Shown one piece after another: positions 29,843-40,229 of a DNA stretch of 64,000 bases. The stretch is from contig NZ_LSSW01000022.1 in NCBI RefSeq assembly GCF_001567565.1, positions 496,001 to 560,000 of the forward strand. Direction: 5' to 3'. The position numbers were made by a program, and so were the translations under genes. The DNA is from Ectopseudomonas composti (lineage in GTDB: Bacteria > Pseudomonadota > Gammaproteobacteria > Pseudomonadales > Pseudomonadaceae). The notes under the pieces were generated by a model. The model saw only the letters and a program-made list of their open reading frames with translations, was not told the DNA's origin and did no database searches. Every line of letters starts with the position of its first letter. Positions within the stretch are counted from its first letter, which is position 1.

Positions 29843-32800
29843 CTATAGCTCCTGTGGTGAGTAACTCTTTCGTTTGCCCTGTCGACGCATCAGCCAGTAC
29901 GCGGCCGGCAAAACCAACATGGACATCAGCGGCGCGGTAATCATGCCGCCGACCATGGGCGCGGCGATGCGCTTCATCACCTCAGATCCGGCACCTCCGC
30001 CCCAGAGGATTGGCAACAGGCCGGCGATGATCACGGCCACCGTCATCACCTTGGGCCGCACACGCAGCACCGCGCCTTCACGAATTGCCTCCAGTAGGGC
30101 CGGATCACCGCTGCGCCCGGTATCCACACGCGCATGCCAGGCGTTCTTCAGGTACAGCAGCATGATCACCCCGAACTCGGCCGAGACGCCGGCCAGGGCA
30201 ATGAAGCCCACGCCGGTGGCCACCGACAGGTTGAAGCCGAACCAGTAGAGCAGCCAGATGCCGCCCGATAGGGCGAAGGGCAGGGTGGCCATGATCAGCA
30301 GGGCCTCGCCGAAGCGGCTGAAAGTCAGGTAGAGCAGCACGAAGATAATCAACAGAGTCGCCGGCACCACCCAGGCCAGCCGCGCATTGGCGCGCTCCAG
30401 AAACTCGAACTGACCGGAGTAGGAGACGGTCATGCCGGCGTCGAGTTGTACCCGCTCGGCGACGCGCTGCTGCAGCTCGCGCACGGTCGAGGCCAGGTCG
30501 CGCCCACGGACATCGACATAGACCCAGCCGGACAGTCGCCCGTTCTCGCTGCGCAGCATCGGCGGCCCTTCGGTCAGAGTTACCTGGGCGACGGTGCCCA
30601 AGGTGATCTGCTGGCCGGCTGGAGTGAGGATCGGCATACGCCGTAGTGCCTGCGGACTGTCTCGCCACTCCTTGGGATAGCGCAGGTTGATCGGGAAGCG
30701 GGCCAGTCCTTCAACCGTCTCGCCTATATTGCTGCCGCCGATGGCGCCCGATACCACCGTCTGCAGATCGGCGATGCTCAGGCCATAGCGCGCCGCGGCC
30801 AGCCGATCGATCTGGATATCCACATAGCGACCTCCGGTCAGGCGTTCTGCCAAGGCCGAACTCACCCCAGGCACCTCTTTGGCCACGGCCTCGATATCGC
30901 GCGTTATGCGCTCGATGTCGACCAAGGAGGTTCCGGAGACCTTCACCCCAATGGGGCTCTTGATCCCCGTCGCCAGCATGTCGATGCGGTTGCGGATGGG
31001 CGGCACCCAGATATTGGACAGCCCGGGGACCTTCACCGCGCGGTCCAGCTCCTCGATCAGCTTTTCCGGCGTCATGCCCGCACGCCATTGCTCGCGCGGC
31101 TTGAACTGCACCGTGGTCTCGAACATTTCCAGCGGCGCCGGGTCGGTGGCCGTCTCCGCTCGCCCGGCCTTGCCGAACACCCGCGCCACTTCCGGCACCG
31201 TGAGGATCATCCGGTTGGTCTGCTGCAGCAGTTGGGTCGCCTTGCTCGCCGGCAAGCCGGGCAGGGCCGAGGGCATGTACAACAGGTCGCCCTCGTCCAT
31301 GGGCGGCAGAAACTCTCCTCCGAGTCTGCTGAGGGGCCAGAGGCTGGACAAAAAGACCAGCACGGCCAGCGCCAGGGTCACTTTTGGCCAAGCCAGCACC
31401 CACTCCAGTACCGGCCGGTATGCGCCGATCAGCCAGCGGTTCAAGGGGTTCTGTTGTTCGCTGGGGATATGCCCGCGAATCCAGTAGCCCATCAGCACCG
31501 GTACCAAGGTGACCGAGAGTCCGGCGGCAGCCGCCATGGCATAGGTCTTGGTGAAGGCCAGCGGGCCGAACAGGCGGCCTTCCTGGGCCTCCAGGGTGAA
31601 GACCGGGAGGAAGGACAGGGTGATGATCAGCAGGCTGAAGAACAGCGCCGGCCCGACCTCGACCGCGGCTTCGCCGATCACCCGCCAGTGCGCCTCGCCC
31701 TGTAGCTGCTCACCAGGGTGTCGAGCCTTCCAGGTTTCGATGTGCTTGTGCGCGTTCTCGATCATCACCACGGCGGCGTCGACCATGGCGCCGATGGCGA
31801 TGGCGATCCCGCCGAGCGACATGATGTTGGCATTGACGCCCTGGTAGCGCATGACGATGAAGGCCATGAGGATGCCCAGGGGCAGGGTGATGATCGCGAC
31901 CAGCGACGAGCGCAGGTGCCAGAGGAAGAGCAGGCAAACCAAGGCCACCACCACGAACTCTTCCAGCAGCTTGTAGCTGAGGTTATCGATGGCGCGGTCG
32001 ATCAGTTGCGAGCGGTCATAGGTGGTGACCACCTCGACGCCGGCCGGCAGGCTGCCCTTCAGGCTGTCCAGCTTGGTCTTCACCGCAGCGATGGCATCGC
32101 GGGCATTCTTTCCGGAGCGTAGGATGACCACGCCGCCTACCACTTCACCCTGGCCATCCAGCTCGGCAATGCCACGCCGCATCTCTGGCCCCAGCTGAAT
32201 GGTGGCCACCTGACCCAGCAGCACCGGAACTCCGCTGGCCGAAGCCCGCAGCGGCACATTGCGGAAATCCTCCAGGCTCTCTAGATAGCCTGAAGCCCGC
32301 ACCATGTACTCGCGCTCCGCCAGCTCCAGGATGGCGCCGCCGGTTTCCTGATTGGCGCTCTTCAGCGCCGCTTCGACCTCCTGCTGAGTTACCCCATAAG
32401 CCACCAGCTTTTGCGGATCGAGCAGCACCTGATACTGCTTGACCATGCCCCCGAGGGTAGCCACTTCGGCCACGTTGGGTAGGCTCTTGAGCTCGTACTT
32501 GAGGAACCAGTCCTGCAGCGCCCGTAGCTGCGCAAGATCATGTTGGCCGCTGCGGTCGACCAAGGCGTACTGGTAGATCCAGCCCACGCCGGTGGCATCC
32601 GGCCCAAGGGTGGTGGTAACACCCTCGGGCAGGCGTTCCTGCGCCTGGTTGAGGTACTCCAGCACCCGCGAGCGCGCCCAGTAGAGGTCGGTGTCGTCCT
32701 CGAACAGCACGTAGACGAAGGAGTCGCCGAAGAACGAGTAGCCGCGCACCGTCTTCGCCCCCGGTACCGAGAGCATGGTTGTGGCCAGTGGGTAGGTCAC

Positions 32801-32992
32801 CTGGTTCTCGACGATCTGCGGTGCCTGTCCGGGAAAGCTGGTTCTGATGATGACCTGGGTGTCAGATAGGTCCGGCAGTGCATCCAACGGCGTGTTGCGC
32901 AGCGACCAGAGGCCCAGGGCGGTGATGAACAGGGTGGCCAGCAGTACCAGGAAGCGGTTGCCGATCGACCAATGGATCAGGCGCGCGATCAT
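29843..32992 (-). CDS. cusA: CusA-type Cu(I)/Ag(I) RND efflux transporter
   Basis: A 1049-residue RND pump. The fourth-helix motif [24 protein letters not shown] is that of the Cu/Ag (HME4) group, unlike the Zn/Cd motif of czcA in this window. The N-terminal [20 protein letters not shown] and the methionines in the periplasmic cleft fit the CusA methionine relay. It exports Cu(I)/Ag(I) from periplasm and cytoplasm through CusC. Its start overlaps cusB by 4 bp, so translation is coupled. GC content is higher than in the porin region, suggesting a separate origin for the cus block. Confidence 0.96.
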   Translation of the reverse strand: MIARLIHWSIGNRFLVLLATLFITALGLWSLRNTPLDALPDLSDTQVIIRTSFPGQAPQIVENQVTYPLATTMLSVPGAKTVRGYSFFGDSFVYVLFEDDTDLYWARSRVLEYLNQAQERLPEGVTTTLGPDATGVGWIYQYALVDRSGQHDLAQLRALQDWFLKYELKSLPNVAEVATLGGMVKQYQVLLDPQKLVAYGVTQQEVEAALKSANQETGGAILELAEREYMVRASGYLESLEDFRNVPLRASASGVPVLLGQVATIQLGPEMRRGIAELDGQGEVVGGVVILRSGKNARDAIAAVKTKLDSLKGSLPAGVEVVTTYDRSQLIDRAIDNLSYKLLEEFVVVALVCLLFLWHLRSSLVAIITLPLGILMAFIVMRYQGVNANIMSLGGIAIAIGAMVDAAVVMIENAHKHIETWKARHPGEQLQGEAHWRVIGEAAVEVGPALFFSLLIITLSFLPVFTLEAQEGRLFGPLAFTKTYAMAAAAGLSVTLVPVLMGYWIRGHIPSEQQNPLNRWLIGAYRPVLEWVLAWPKVTLALAVLVFLSSLWPLSRLGGEFLPPMDEGDLLYMPSALPGLPASKATQLLQQTNRMILTVPEVARVFGKAGRAETATDPAPLEMFETTVQFKPREQWRAGMTPEKLIEELDRAVKVPGLSNIWVPPIRNRIDMLATGIKSPIGVKVSGTSLVDIERITRDIEAVAKEVPGVSSALAERLTGGRYVDIQIDRLAAARYGLSIADLQTVVSGAIGGSNIGETVEGLARFPINLRYPKEWRDSPQALRRMPILTPAGQQITLGTVAQVTLTEGPPMLRSENGRLSGWVYVDVRGRDLASTVRELQQRVAERVQLDAGMTVSYSGQFEFLERANARLAWVVPATLLIIFVLLYLTFSRFGEALLIMATLPFALSGGIWLLYWFGFNLSVATGVGFIALAGVSAEFGVIMLLYLKNAWHARVDTGRSGDPALLEAIREGAVLRVRPKVMTVAVIIAGLLPILWGGGAGSEVMKRIAAPMVGGMITAPLMSMLVLPAAYWLMRRQGKRKSYSPQEL

Positions 32993-34449
32993 GGCTGGTC
33001 TCCTTCCTTGCGGAGCTGCTCGATCAGCAGGCCGGAGTTTGTCTGACGTGCGGCGATGCGTACGTGATCTCCTGGCTTAAGTCCCACAGCTACTTCGGAG
33101 CTGACCAGAGGAAAAGCCATGGTCATACCTGGCATATTCAGGCTCTCGAAGGGGCCATGCTCCAGGGTGACTTGTTTCCCGTCCAGTGCGCGAATAACGC
33201 CGTGAGACACATGCAGCCCCTCCGTGCTGTCCTGTTCTGCATTGCCGGCCAGGATGCCCTGCAGGCTGGCTTCCGAATCGATGAGGAACTGGCCGGAGGT
33301 AACGACCGCCTGACCTTCCTCAAGACCGGAAAACACCTCCAGACGCCCATCGGCCTCGCGGCCCAAGGTGATTTCCTGGGGACGGTAGCGTCCGTCGCCT
33401 TCGGCCAGCATCACCAATGCACGCTTCCCGGTGCGAATCACGGCTTCACTCGGCACAAGAAGCGTGGATTGTTCGACGGCACTGTTCAGGCGTACGGCGG
33501 CGAACATGCCGGGGCGCAACTTACCGGCAGGGTTGGGTAGCTCGCTGCGTACCGTGAGCGTGCGCGTTTGCGGATCGGCACTCGGCAGCAAGGCTATGAC
33601 GCGGCCCAGCAGCGGTCGATCAGGAAAGGCCGTCAGGTTGGCGCGGATCTCGTCCCCGACCTGGATACTTCCGGCCATGGCCTCGGGTATCGCCGCATCG
33701 AGCCAGACACTGGACAGCCCGTTGATCAACGCCAGATCCTGCCCGGCTTCAACGGTCATCCCGGCGCGTACCTGCAAGGCTTGGAGCTCGCCGCTGATAG
33801 GTGTGGTGAGGGTTTGCACTGCCCGCGGTTTGCCGCTGCGGCGAACCTGCTCTATCAACGCTTGTGGCATGCCGAGCAGGCGGAGGCGCTCTTGGGCCGC
33901 AGTGATCAAGCGGGCGTCACCGGTACGCAGTACCGCGAGGAACTCCAACTGCGCGGCGGACCACTCGGGAATCAGCAGGTCGACCAAGGGTGTTCCAGCT
34001 GGCAGTACATCGCCAGGGGCACGCCCGTAAACCCGCTCGACGAATCCGCCAGCGCGGGCCTGGAGGTTCGCTACCTCTCGCTGGTTATAGGCCAGGGAGC
34101 CGACCACCTCGATATCCGAGGGCAGTACACCGCGGATCACCTTCGAGGTCCGCATTCCGAGGTTCTGCACGGCTTGAGCGGGGACGCTCAGGACAGACGG
34201 ATCTTGCTCGGATCCTGCGTATTTAGGGACAAGCTCCATATCCATGAAAGGTGACTTGCCCGGTTTATCGAAGCGCTGCTCAGGCTGCATCGGGTCGTAC
34301 CAATAGAGCACTTTGCGCTCGTCCGTCGGTGCGGAGCTAGGCAGTAGCTCGTGTTTGGCTTGCCGCTGGGCCAGCCAGTAGCCACCGCCCGCCGCGCCAA
34401 TGCCCACGGTCAGCACGGCGACCGCAAAACCAAATGTCGATATCTTCAT
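32989..34449 (-). CDS. cusB: CusB periplasmic adaptor with fused CusF-like domain
   Basis: A 486-residue membrane-fusion protein. After the anchor helix comes the metal-binding segment [18 protein letters not shown]...MDMELVPKY, very like E. coli CusB. Then follow the lipoyl, alpha-hairpin and beta-barrel domains ([37 protein letters not shown]). The last ~75 residues form a CusF-like domain ([42 protein letters not shown]) with the two Met ligands and Cu-binding context of CusF. Fusing the copper chaperone to the adaptor replaces the separate CusF of E. coli. It overlaps cusA and cusC by 4 bp each. Confidence 0.95.
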   Translation of the reverse strand: MKISTFGFAVAVLTVGIGAAGGGYWLAQRQAKHELLPSSAPTDERKVLYWYDPMQPEQRFDKPGKSPFMDMELVPKYAGSEQDPSVLSVPAQAVQNLGMRTSKVIRGVLPSDIEVVGSLAYNQREVANLQARAGGFVERVYGRAPGDVLPAGTPLVDLLIPEWSAAQLEFLAVLRTGDARLITAAQERLRLLGMPQALIEQVRRSGKPRAVQTLTTPISGELQALQVRAGMTVEAGQDLALINGLSSVWLDAAIPEAMAGSIQVGDEIRANLTAFPDRPLLGRVIALLPSADPQTRTLTVRSELPNPAGKLRPGMFAAVRLNSAVEQSTLLVPSEAVIRTGKRALVMLAEGDGRYRPQEITLGREADGRLEVFSGLEEGQAVVTSGQFLIDSEASLQGILAGNAEQDSTEGLHVSHGVIRALDGKQVTLEHGPFESLNMPGMTMAFPLVSSEVAVGLKPGDHVRIAARQTNSGLLIEQLRKEGDQP

Positions 34450-35708
34450 TTCAGGCCCTCCACATAGGCGTAGTACAGGCTTGCGGAGAGCTGGCTCAAC
34501 TTGCGCTGTTGTTCAATCTGCCGCAGTTGCGCATCAATCAGGTCGCGCTGGGCAGTAATAACGGATGTGAGCTGGCTGTTACCGGCTTGGTAGGCGGCCA
34601 GTTCGAGATCGGCACGTTTGCTTGCAAGCGGGATCAAGGTTTTTTCGGTGCGTGACAAGGTCCTGCGCAGTTGCTCAAGCTCGGCAATACCGCCTTCCAG
34701 CTCAGCCTGATGGGCGCGCAGTAATGCTTCCTGCTCGGCTTCCATCTGCGACACGCTTTGTTGTCTGGCGTTGATCTTGGGCCCCTGACGTGTGCCTACG
34801 AACAACGGCAGGTCGAAGGTAAATTGCACCATCACCATATCGCCGAACTGGTTGTCGCGATTGTTGTAGGCAAACTCAACACCCCAGTCGGGGGTCTTCT
34901 CGGCGATGGCCTCGTTCAGCTCGGCGCTAGCCTCGCCGACTCGGGCGGAGGCAGCGCGCAACTCAGGGTGTGAGGCAATGCGTTGCTGCAGGTGCGGTGC
35001 CACCAGGTTCAGACTGGGAACACCTCCTTGCAAAGGCTGGTCAGCCTCGTTGCCTATCCAGCGGCGCAGCTTGGCACGAGCTACTGCCACATCGCGATTC
35101 AGTTCATCTCGCCGATCTTGTAACGCCAAAGCTTCCTGGTCGGCCTGCAACAGCTCGCCAGGCTGAGCACTACCGCCGGCAATCAGCGATTGCACGGTCG
35201 AGCGGAGCATCTCGATCTGACGGTCCAGTTGATCGAAGAGGCCAACACTGCGTTCGGCGTAGTACACATCCAGCCAGCTCACTGCCGTCTGGCGCTTGAT
35301 CTCCAACTGCATGGCACGCTGCTCGGCCTCGGCTCGGCCTACTGAAGCCTCGGCCAACTGGCGCCGAGCCTGACGCTTGTCACTGTTGGGGACTTCCTGC
35401 ATGAACCCAATGCGGCGCATGGTCATGGAGTCACGATTAAGCGTGTAACGGTCAGGGCCTTCGATCGGCAGGTTGTCGATGCCTAGAATCAGCTTGGGAT
35501 CGGGCAGGGCGTCTGCGGGCTCGACAGCCTGCTGTGCCGATGCCACCTGCGCCTGGCGCGCGAGGTTCTCAGGGGCACTCTGCTCGGCCAGAGCTTGGGC
35601 TCGTTCGAAAGTTAGGGGCTGCGCCTGCGCGGCAAGCCAGGGAGCTGCCCAGAATGCGGCAGCCAACACACCGAGAAAGCCACGGCGTGGAAAAAGGAAA
35701 GCGGACAT
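34446..35708 (-). CDS. cusC: CusC-type outer-membrane channel
   Basis: A 420-residue TolC-family outer-membrane factor with a signal peptide (cut near AAQAQ) and two OEP repeats (LTFERAQALAEQSAPENLARQAQ; SQLTSVITAQRDLIDAQLRQIEQQ). It forms the outer-membrane duct of the CusCBA copper/silver pump. It is the first structural gene after the small Cys-rich protein at 35801 and overlaps cusB by 4 bp. Confidence 0.92.
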   Translation of the reverse strand: MSAFLFPRRGFLGVLAAAFWAAPWLAAQAQPLTFERAQALAEQSAPENLARQAQVASAQQAVEPADALPDPKLILGIDNLPIEGPDRYTLNRDSMTMRRIGFMQEVPNSDKRQARRQLAEASVGRAEAEQRAMQLEIKRQTAVSWLDVYYAERSVGLFDQLDRQIEMLRSTVQSLIAGGSAQPGELLQADQEALALQDRRDELNRDVAVARAKLRRWIGNEADQPLQGGVPSLNLVAPHLQQRIASHPELRAASARVGEASAELNEAIAEKTPDWGVEFAYNNRDNQFGDMVMVQFTFDLPLFVGTRQGPKINARQQSVSQMEAEQEALLRAHQAELEGGIAELEQLRRTLSRTEKTLIPLASKRADLELAAYQAGNSQLTSVITAQRDLIDAQLRQIEQQRKLSQLSASLYYAYVEGLK

Positions 35709-35800
35709 GCTTTCGCCTCCAATGCGATTGATCGAAGTCGCGACTACGAAACGTGACCGCGACGATGCGCCTGACTGTAAGGCGCGGGATGATCACTGCA

Positions 35801-36145
35801 TTAGACGAAACGAGGAGGGCGCCAGAGTCCTGCGGGCTCTCGCTTAATCACCGACTGGGTCAGCAATATCTCGGGGCGTGAGGGGAGAGGGGATATGCTC
35901 TTGATCACGGTGGTCTGGAGAAGTCCTCCGGTCTTGCATTCCTGGCCGGATTTGCAGGGGGACTTATTGGCCACCCCATCAGACGTGTCCATTTGCTCGC
36001 AGCACGGAGCATCGACCATTGCATGGCCCTGATGATCGGCGCTCTGCATCGGGCAAGGTTGTGCCGGCATGCTGAAAGCCACACCGCCGAAGGTCGGCAG
36101 CACGAGGCTAGCAATCATTAGCAGGATCAATCCAATCCGACGCAC
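35801..36145 (-). CDS. Small Cys-rich secreted protein heading the cus operon
   Basis: A 114-residue protein with a signal peptide (cut near VAFS). Its mature middle part is rich in Cys, Met and His (QPCPMQSADHQGHAM; APCCEQMD; SPCKSGQECKTGG), which suggests a periplasmic metal-binding function. Position and size are like small leader proteins of metal-efflux operons (CzcI- or CopL-like), but I do not recognise the family with certainty. It lies 92 bp upstream of cusC on the same strand and is probably the first gene of the operon. Confidence 0.7.
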   Translation of the reverse strand: MRRIGLILLMIASLVLPTFGGVAFSMPAQPCPMQSADHQGHAMVDAPCCEQMDTSDGVANKSPCKSGQECKTGGLLQTTVIKSISPLPSRPEILLTQSVIKREPAGLWRPPRFV

Positions 36146-36820
36146 AGCAATTCACCAGGCGGGGCAATAGGCCGACGATAGCAGATTGCCCCGAGGCATG
36201 AACGCTCCTTTTGGCAATAGTGTTGATTTGGATCAAATAGAGTGTCATGCAGGGTATCAATCGGGCTCAACTGGTAGCTCCGTTTAACCGGATTTCTCAA
36301 GCTCGTAGGGTTCGCACCACCCGCTAGGCGCGCTAGCACAAGACCGGCCTCGCTAGCCGTTCAGTCGAGCCCCAAGTAGGAATTGGGGGCCTGGTCAAAC
36401 ATACTGTTGCTTAGGCGAGATGCAGGGGCTGCCTGCTTCGAGCAGGCCCAATCAGGCACCAAAAGCGAATTCTATAATCGCTCTATAATCACTTTATAAT
36501 CGACTATAAACCAGATTCTAGAGCGCCCGGCGCTGCCTAAAAAGCCGATCAGTTGCTGTATGCATGTGTCACTTAGATACTGCATACAAGGAGCCCGAAG
36601 GAGGGGTGTTTGATCGGGGAGAATGCGCTACCTAGCAAGCGCAACCCTGTACGATACGGACGTCGACTCAGGCTTCTCTACTTCAAGCCGTTACTATTCA
36701 TAGAAGAGACCAGGAGCAAAGTTCCAAATTGACTTCCAACAAACAGGTGGAGCCCCACATTGCTTTCCAAAACTGCCTGAAACTGATATCACCAAATCCA
36801 TGTTCTCACTCGAACGCGAA
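36146..36820. other. Intergenic region between cus operon and relaxase remnant
   Basis: This stretch of about 675 bp contains no credible gene. It must hold the cus promoter. It contains the phased TATAATC repeats at 36472-36510 and otherwise nothing recognised. Confidence 0.5.
36472..36510. repeat. Four TATAAT-containing repeats about 11 bp apart
   Basis: CTATAATC occurs at 36472 and 36483, TTATAATC at 36494 and CTATAAA at 36504, so they are spaced 10-11 bp, one helical turn. They may be an operator array, a bent-DNA element or overlapping -10 boxes. Confidence 0.6.
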
Positions 36821-37582
36821 TTACTGTGGTGCTAACAGGATCAGATAGGGGTTGTTGGTAGGCACCTCCTCGAACAGCTGCCGGGGTTCTTTCAGCAGGT
36901 AGCCATGCAGCCGCCGCGACTTGCGCGGCCCCGTCACGTCGCATGTCCAGATGTTCTGGCCGTTGTCGTGCTTGTGGTGCAGCTGCAGCCTCTCGAAGCG
37001 TTTTTGCACCCACTGCCAATCTGCCATCTGATCCTGCTTGGCGAGTGCTGCAGTGTGAGGGTGTTCTTGTGCGTAGCGTTGGAACACCCCCGGGCTGACC
37101 AGAAAGGCTGTGCCAGACACCGTATGCACCAGGGCCTTTGCGTCATTGATGATGAGCTTGCGGCCTTGGATGCGCTGCCGCAGCCAGGCCATGAAGTGTT
37201 CGCCGGAGGGTGGTTCCCGCAGGTTTTCGACGCCCGCGGCGGAAGGAAGAACAAGGGGTGGTGGTGACGTTGAATCGCTCTCCTGAGAAGGTGCAGGTGG
37301 TTCATCGATGCAGGTTGCAACTGGCGGCGCAGCCTCCGGCCCCTGTGGGGGCCGTTCGGTATCAGGGGTGCCGAGCAGTGCCAGCAGGGCGTCGACGCTA
37401 TCGGCAGCGGGCGCAGCAGACGGCGCAGGTGCGGCGTTCGCCGCCTGTGAGGTGTCACCGCTATCGTTGGATGGTTCTGCGGGGGCGTCGCTGGGCTCCA
37501 CCTCTATCACGACGGTGCCGGTACCAGCAGGTATCCGACAGTTGGTAAAGGGGCAGGGGAGCGGACCCCTAGCAAACCCCAC
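36821..37582 (-). pseudogene. Truncated MobH-family relaxase (TraI_2 C-terminal part)
   Basis: The 253-codon frame from a GTG at 37582 carries a Pro/Ala-rich linker and then the C-terminal domain of MobH-type relaxases of integrative conjugative elements. The recognisable stretch is FMAWLRQRIQGRKLIINDAKALVHTV, then VFQRYAQEHPHTA, QKRFERLQLHHKHDNGQNIWTC and the terminal NNPYLILL. The N-terminal HD/nickase domain with its metal ligands is absent, and a stop lies 10 codons upstream of the GTG. It is therefore a 3' fragment of a gene that normally spans about 600 residues, and suggests that an ICE of the PAGI/clc type contributed to this island. Confidence 0.75.
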
Positions 37583-37628
37583 AGATGTGCAACACTGAGT
37601 GCAGGGTCTTTAGCGCAGGCGCCCGACC

Positions 37629-38426
37629 ATGAACCAGGAATTGCTAAAGCTCGTCACTGAGAAGGTGCTGTTGGCAGGCAAGCTCCTTGCAGCCGAGTGG
37701 GATCTTCCAGGCGGGCCGCGTGGCTACGGCGACAAGGCAGAAGTAGACGCCGAAATCGAAGTGGTACTGCGCAGGGGGCTCCTTGACCTTCTGCCATGCG
37801 ATTTCTGGGGAGAAGAAACAGGCACCAGCCTGGCTGGCCACGAGTATTGTTGGGTTGTAGACCCCAACGATGGAACCAGCGATTTTCTACAAGGGCGTAA
37901 AGGATCTGCAGTTTCAGTAGGGCTTCTGCGCAATGCGACGCCCGTTCTCGGTGTGGTCTACGCACCAGTCACTCCAGATCTGGGGCCCGATTGCATCTCA
38001 TGGGCGGAAGGCAGCGGAAGCGTTATCCGCAATAACCGCAAAGTGACCGCTCAGCTTGCGCATCGAGCTCTGGACGCGGGCTGCCAGGTCCTAGTGAGCA
38101 CAGCGGCAGTAAACAAGCCAGAACTCAACGCCGAGTTGTGCGCGCCCGCAGCTTTTGTTCCTTCCCCCAGTATTGCGTATCGCTTGGCTCGCGTAGCCGC
38201 CGGCGACGCTATCGCGGGAATCTCTCTCGTGCCGGTCTCGGCACATGACGTCGTTGGTGGCCATGCTCTGCTGATCGGGGCTGGCGGTGTGTTGCTTAAC
38301 CAAGATGGCGTGCCAGTGATTTACGACTCAGAGGCCCGGATGAAAAGAGTGTCGCTACGTTGCTTCGGTGGAGCACCCAGTGCGTGTAGCGCGTTAGCCC
38401 ATAGAGATTGGGGAAAGCTCTTTTGA
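37629..38426 (+). CDS. Inositol-monophosphatase/CysQ-like phosphatase
   Basis: A 265-residue protein of the inositol monophosphatase family. The metal-binding motifs are visible: GEETG (about residue 61), WVVDPNDGTSDFLQG (about residues 76-90) and, near the C-terminus, SAHDVVGGHALLIGAGG in place of the usual WDxAAG. CysQ-like members hydrolyse 3'(2')-phosphoadenosine phosphates or inositol phosphates with Mg2+. It is divergent from the relaxase remnant, with a 46-bp gap. Genes of this family recur as cargo on Pseudomonas integrative elements. Its role there is not clear; it may be a leftover of a larger module. Confidence 0.85.
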   Translation: MNQELLKLVTEKVLLAGKLLAAEWDLPGGPRGYGDKAEVDAEIEVVLRRGLLDLLPCDFWGEETGTSLAGHEYCWVVDPNDGTSDFLQGRKGSAVSVGLLRNATPVLGVVYAPVTPDLGPDCISWAEGSGSVIRNNRKVTAQLAHRALDAGCQVLVSTAAVNKPELNAELCAPAAFVPSPSIAYRLARVAAGDAIAGISLVPVSAHDVVGGHALLIGAGGVLLNQDGVPVIYDSEARMKRVSLRCFGGAPSACSALAHRDWGKLF

Positions 38427-38578
38427 AGGCTCGGCGGAACGATGCTTACTGGTGAATATGCGTATTTTTTTGCACCTTTACCAATGACCGCTTAAGGCCT
38501 CTAGAATGGGCACTTCAGAGATGGCAGATGTGCTGTTTTGCAGATTTATTTGCAGATTTCGACGGGCAGCAGACCCCT

Positions 38579-39913
38579 TTAGCTGTCACTCTCTTCACCG
38601 GGTACCGTGGCGGTGTAGCGTGCTATATCACGTATCCGAAGAGCGGCTTGTAACTCAAAAGTATTGAGGTTCGGTGAGGCAAGCCTGGCAGAGGTGTTGC
38701 GGATCCACTGGAGCGATGCCGATCGCAACTGATCAACCTCCATTTCACTCCACCCGTCCTGCCGCATTCGAACAAGGGCCAAATCAAACACCGGCTGGAG
38801 GAGTCCGCGGATGTGGTGGTCGGACAATCCTGGTCGCCCTCCCAGGGTACATAGCAGAGGTACGGCCTCGTCGTCGGAGGGCAGGGGAGGTAGGTTTAAA
38901 ATGCGCCGGTAACGTGCAAGGTAAACATCCAGGTACTCCTGCGGCGCACGAACTCTGTCTACCAACCGGGCGCCTTTACGCAGATAGAGCCACCAGAGAC
39001 CAGCAGCGTCCCTGCGAAAATCCTTCATCGCCGGAGCGTCGCGCCCTTTGCCTGATAAATCGGATACGTTCAGGTACATGGCGTAAACGGTGGCGAGGAT
39101 GAACAGCGTCCGCTCATGTCGGACGTCTTCTGAAACCATACCAGCTGCTGTATCAATCACGTATAGCCATTGATCCTTGCTCAGCGAACGCGCTCCATTG
39201 CTCCCTGGAATACGTCTTCCCCGTGAAGGAAGGCGGTTAGAGGCGAATGGGTTGACCTCGGTTAGATCCTCACCAACGGCATAGACAAAGAGGCATTTGC
39301 ATACAGATATGCACTTATTAAGGGTCGCCTGAGATAGGCCCAATGGTGGGCCGGATAGCGGAGGAGGGGTGCATCCTGAGGAGGTAGATCGATCGCTTTT
39401 GGGATTGTGCCAATTGAAAGGCCGCCAGTCGGCATTGACCATGTAGCTGTCTGACTCATGCGCCATCCGACTGCCAATGCGAGTGAACCTGTCCCTTACA
39501 ACCGGCCCAACCCAGCTGCTCGGCGGCTTAAGGCAGAATGCTACGAAGCTCTCGCTATCCGAGTGGTTGAGCTCTAGGAGCGGCTTCTGGGCCTCCAGGA
39601 GCGACCAAAGGAGTAAGCGCTCTGCATGAGTGCGGTAGCTGTTGAATGTTGTCTCGTTATCGCTGCAGGTTTTTAGGAAAGCACGTACTGCAACGTATCC
39701 CTCCTTGGCGCGAAACGCCGCTGGAAACCCTTCCAGAAATGCGCGCACCTCAGGTAGCTCATATCGCAGCTCTGGGGATTGAAACTCGAGCTTATTGAAG
39801 CGAGTAAGCACCTCAAAAAGAGGTTGTGGCGCGATCTTCATGACGTTGATCCCGGCTCTAAGCCCTAAGAGCCATCGGCGTGCGTACCCGAGCGCGACGT
39901 GCGTTGTACTCAT
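38579..39913 (-). CDS. Tyrosine-recombinase-like protein, catalytic site degenerate
   Basis: A 444-residue protein. The N-terminal half resembles a SAM-like core-binding domain (FLKTCSDNETTFNSYRTHAERLLLWSL; LSQATLNKCISVCKCLFVYAV). The C-terminal half resembles a phage-integrase catalytic domain, with a possible nucleophile Tyr in IRDIARYTA. The first catalytic Arg appears replaced, since the usual GLRxSEL position reads YLNVSDL. The second motif reads DQLRSAS instead of HxLRHT. It may be inactive or act only as a DNA-binding partner. It lies 72 bp from an array of repeats and 317 bp from a dif site, so it may bind there. Confidence 0.65.
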   Translation of the reverse strand: MSTTHVALGYARRWLLGLRAGINVMKIAPQPLFEVLTRFNKLEFQSPELRYELPEVRAFLEGFPAAFRAKEGYVAVRAFLKTCSDNETTFNSYRTHAERLLLWSLLEAQKPLLELNHSDSESFVAFCLKPPSSWVGPVVRDRFTRIGSRMAHESDSYMVNADWRPFNWHNPKSDRSTSSGCTPPPLSGPPLGLSQATLNKCISVCKCLFVYAVGEDLTEVNPFASNRLPSRGRRIPGSNGARSLSKDQWLYVIDTAAGMVSEDVRHERTLFILATVYAMYLNVSDLSGKGRDAPAMKDFRRDAAGLWWLYLRKGARLVDRVRAPQEYLDVYLARYRRILNLPPLPSDDEAVPLLCTLGGRPGLSDHHIRGLLQPVFDLALVRMRQDGWSEMEVDQLRSASLQWIRNTSARLASPNLNTFELQAALRIRDIARYTATVPGEESDS

Positions 39914-39984
39914 TCAGGCTAGTACCGGGTGCTTAGGGGATCAACTGATCGAGAGATGCGTGACCGAATCGAATGGACGCTCCG

Positions 39985-40188
39985 GTGAACTGAAGATTAG
40001 AAACGGCGAAGCACGTGAACCAAAGATTCGAAATGGAACGGCAATCCATGAACTGAAGATTAGAAATCGGATTTTTTCGTGAACCAAAGATTGGAAACGG
40101 GAGGGCACAGAGTGAACCGAAGGTTAGAAACGGAGAGCTCAATCCCGTTTCGAATCTGTAGTTACCAGAAATTCGAATCTTTAGTTCA
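39985..40188. repeat. Array of seven ~22-bp repeats (five direct, two inverted)
   Basis: Units start at 39985, 40015, 40048, 40079 and 40112 (plus orientation). Inverted units lie at 40145-40165 and about 40169-40188. The direct consensus is RTGAACYRAAGRTTNGAAAYSG. Spacing between starts is 30-33 bp, about three helical turns. The array lies between the recombinase-like gene and the dif site. It resembles the multiple recombinase- or transposase-binding sites found at element ends, or replication iterons. Confidence 0.85.
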
Positions 40189-40229
40189 GATCACTCCTGA
40201 TCAAGAAGGGGCATCTGACTCAATACGCT

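Noticed and set aside
36821..37582. Relaxase fragment considered as a complete small gene
   Set aside because: All recognisable sequence belongs to the C-terminal domain of a longer family; the start is a chance GTG and a stop lies 10 codons upstream.
39985..40188. Repeat array considered as a CRISPR array
   Set aside because: Units are imperfect, gaps are only 8-11 bp, two copies are inverted and no cas gene is near.
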